Assembly: GCA_009760855.2 (NCBI GenBank)
Contig: WPIO01000001.1
Coordinates: 16,403,001-16,467,000 of the forward strand
Origin: Cristatella mucedo
Taxonomy: Eukaryota; Bryozoa; Phylactolaemata; Cristatellidae
DNA length: 64,000 nt
Direction of reading: 5' to 3'
Part shown: positions 63,345 through 64,000 of the stretch, one piece after another
Layout: each line of letters begins with the position of its first letter
How positions within the stretch are numbered: the first letter of the stretch is position 1
Notes under the pieces: model-generated
Databases searched by the model: none
What the model saw: the letters and a program-made list of their open reading frames with translations, nothing else
Told to the model about the DNA's origin: nothing
Position numbers and translations under genes: made by a program

Positions 63345-63680
63345 CGTTCCACTAATCAATCTCAAATCCTTTGTAGCCGTGCCTGTAGTTCGTACCTGTA
63401 GTTTATATGCTGCCAAAGCCTGGAACTCAATTCCGAGTGAGGTTTTGACTTCCTCTGACTTGACGGTATTTAAAAAGAAGCTTACAAAACATTTTCCTCA
63501 CAGCATTTGCTGGGTATGAAACCTTTTGTTGTGAGTTAGTGCGTGCTGACACGTGCCTGTTATCACGAACCAATTGAAATGCTTCCTTTACAGCATGTGT
63601 AAAGTGTAAAGCCGAGAAAGGGATACATTTCTCTCTGAACTATACAAACGTGTAATTATTGTGAATATTCTATTATTATT
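63345..63680 (+). mobile_element. LINE-B 3' end, diverged
   Basis: ATCTCAAATCCTTTGTAGCC, CTGCCAAAGCCTGGAACTC and TTTAAAAAGAAGCTTACAAA match the LINE-B C-terminus, and the ACGTGTAATTATTGTGAATA end is the degraded ATT tail. Confidence 0.75.
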
Positions 63681-64000
63681 ACTTTCCTTAGTGTTTGGCT
63701 TATGATTCAGCCGTAGTGTATTTTCTGGGACTTAAAAGCTACAGTTGGTTTGTCCTACTGTAACACATTTCAATTACTGACGGATTTTACTTAAATTCTG
63801 TTATCTACCTCTTAATATTTATATTAAGCTGGCTATTGAAGGGCTGTATTAGTGCAATTCACTACCGGAAGCAGGAATTTCTTGTGAAGTAGCTTCTAGA
63901 TTCCCCTTCACTATAATGTTATAGAAAATAGAAAATATAGAAAATCACGTCTTGTTACTCTTTATCAGGACTAGAGGTTTGTATTTCTTGTAACTGTGTA
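63681..64000. other. No exon recognised
   Basis: AT-rich sequence, probably UTP14 intron. An acceptor-like TTTATCAG at 63961-63968 leads to an early stop in the required phase, so I do not use it. Confidence 0.4.

Overview
The window is nuclear DNA from a multicellular animal, most likely an invertebrate; I cannot name the species. The evidence is split genes with GT-AG introns of 0.15-10 kb, an animal-type N-acylethanolamine acid amidase, many 5'-truncated LINEs of CR1/L2 type, tRNA-derived SINEs and long microsatellites. There are no operons, ribosome binding sites, rRNA genes or CRISPR arrays.

Four split genes can be rebuilt by joining exons with matching reading phase. (1) Minus strand, 8174 to 3720 and beyond: a four-pass membrane protein of unknown function whose 3' end I could not find. 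(2) Minus strand, 18680 to 16071: a second four-pass membrane protein of about 201 residues. (3) Minus strand, 41212 to 24449: a complete ten-exon gene for a 352-residue NAAA/acid-ceramidase-family lysosomal amidase, with signal peptide, self-cleavage cysteine and other catalytic residues present. (4) Plus strand, 48611 to the window end: ten exons of UTP14, an SSU-processome protein of 18S rRNA maturation; its 3' end lies outside the window. These genes are not functionally linked.

The rest is dominated by repeats (family names are my own labels). LINE-A (best copy 20018-21312) and LINE-B (best copy 59405-61580) encode reverse transcriptase and are truncated or broken in every copy. LINE-C is a relative of LINE-B. 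SINE-A has a tRNA-like head followed by hairpins. SINE-B has a tRNA-like head joined to a tail that nearly matches the LINE-B 3' end. There are nested insertions, a foldback element with a telomere-like core (27799-28227), a second telomere-like block (19695-19885), an AT-rich palindrome (11761-11860), and long GA, CA, TG and AT tracts.

Layout: 0-2.5 kb SINE debris; 3.7-8.2 kb gene 1; 9-15.6 kb SINE and LINE copies; 16-18.7 kb gene 2; 19.6-24.2 kb LINE cluster and telomere-like block; 24.4-41.2 kb NAAA-like gene with repeats in its introns; 41.3-48.6 kb gene-poor spacer; 48.6-64 kb UTP14 with repeat-rich introns. The strongest unusual observations are the SINE-B/LINE-B shared tail, the SINE-A copy with its internal promoter segment expanded into a minisatellite, and the foldback element.
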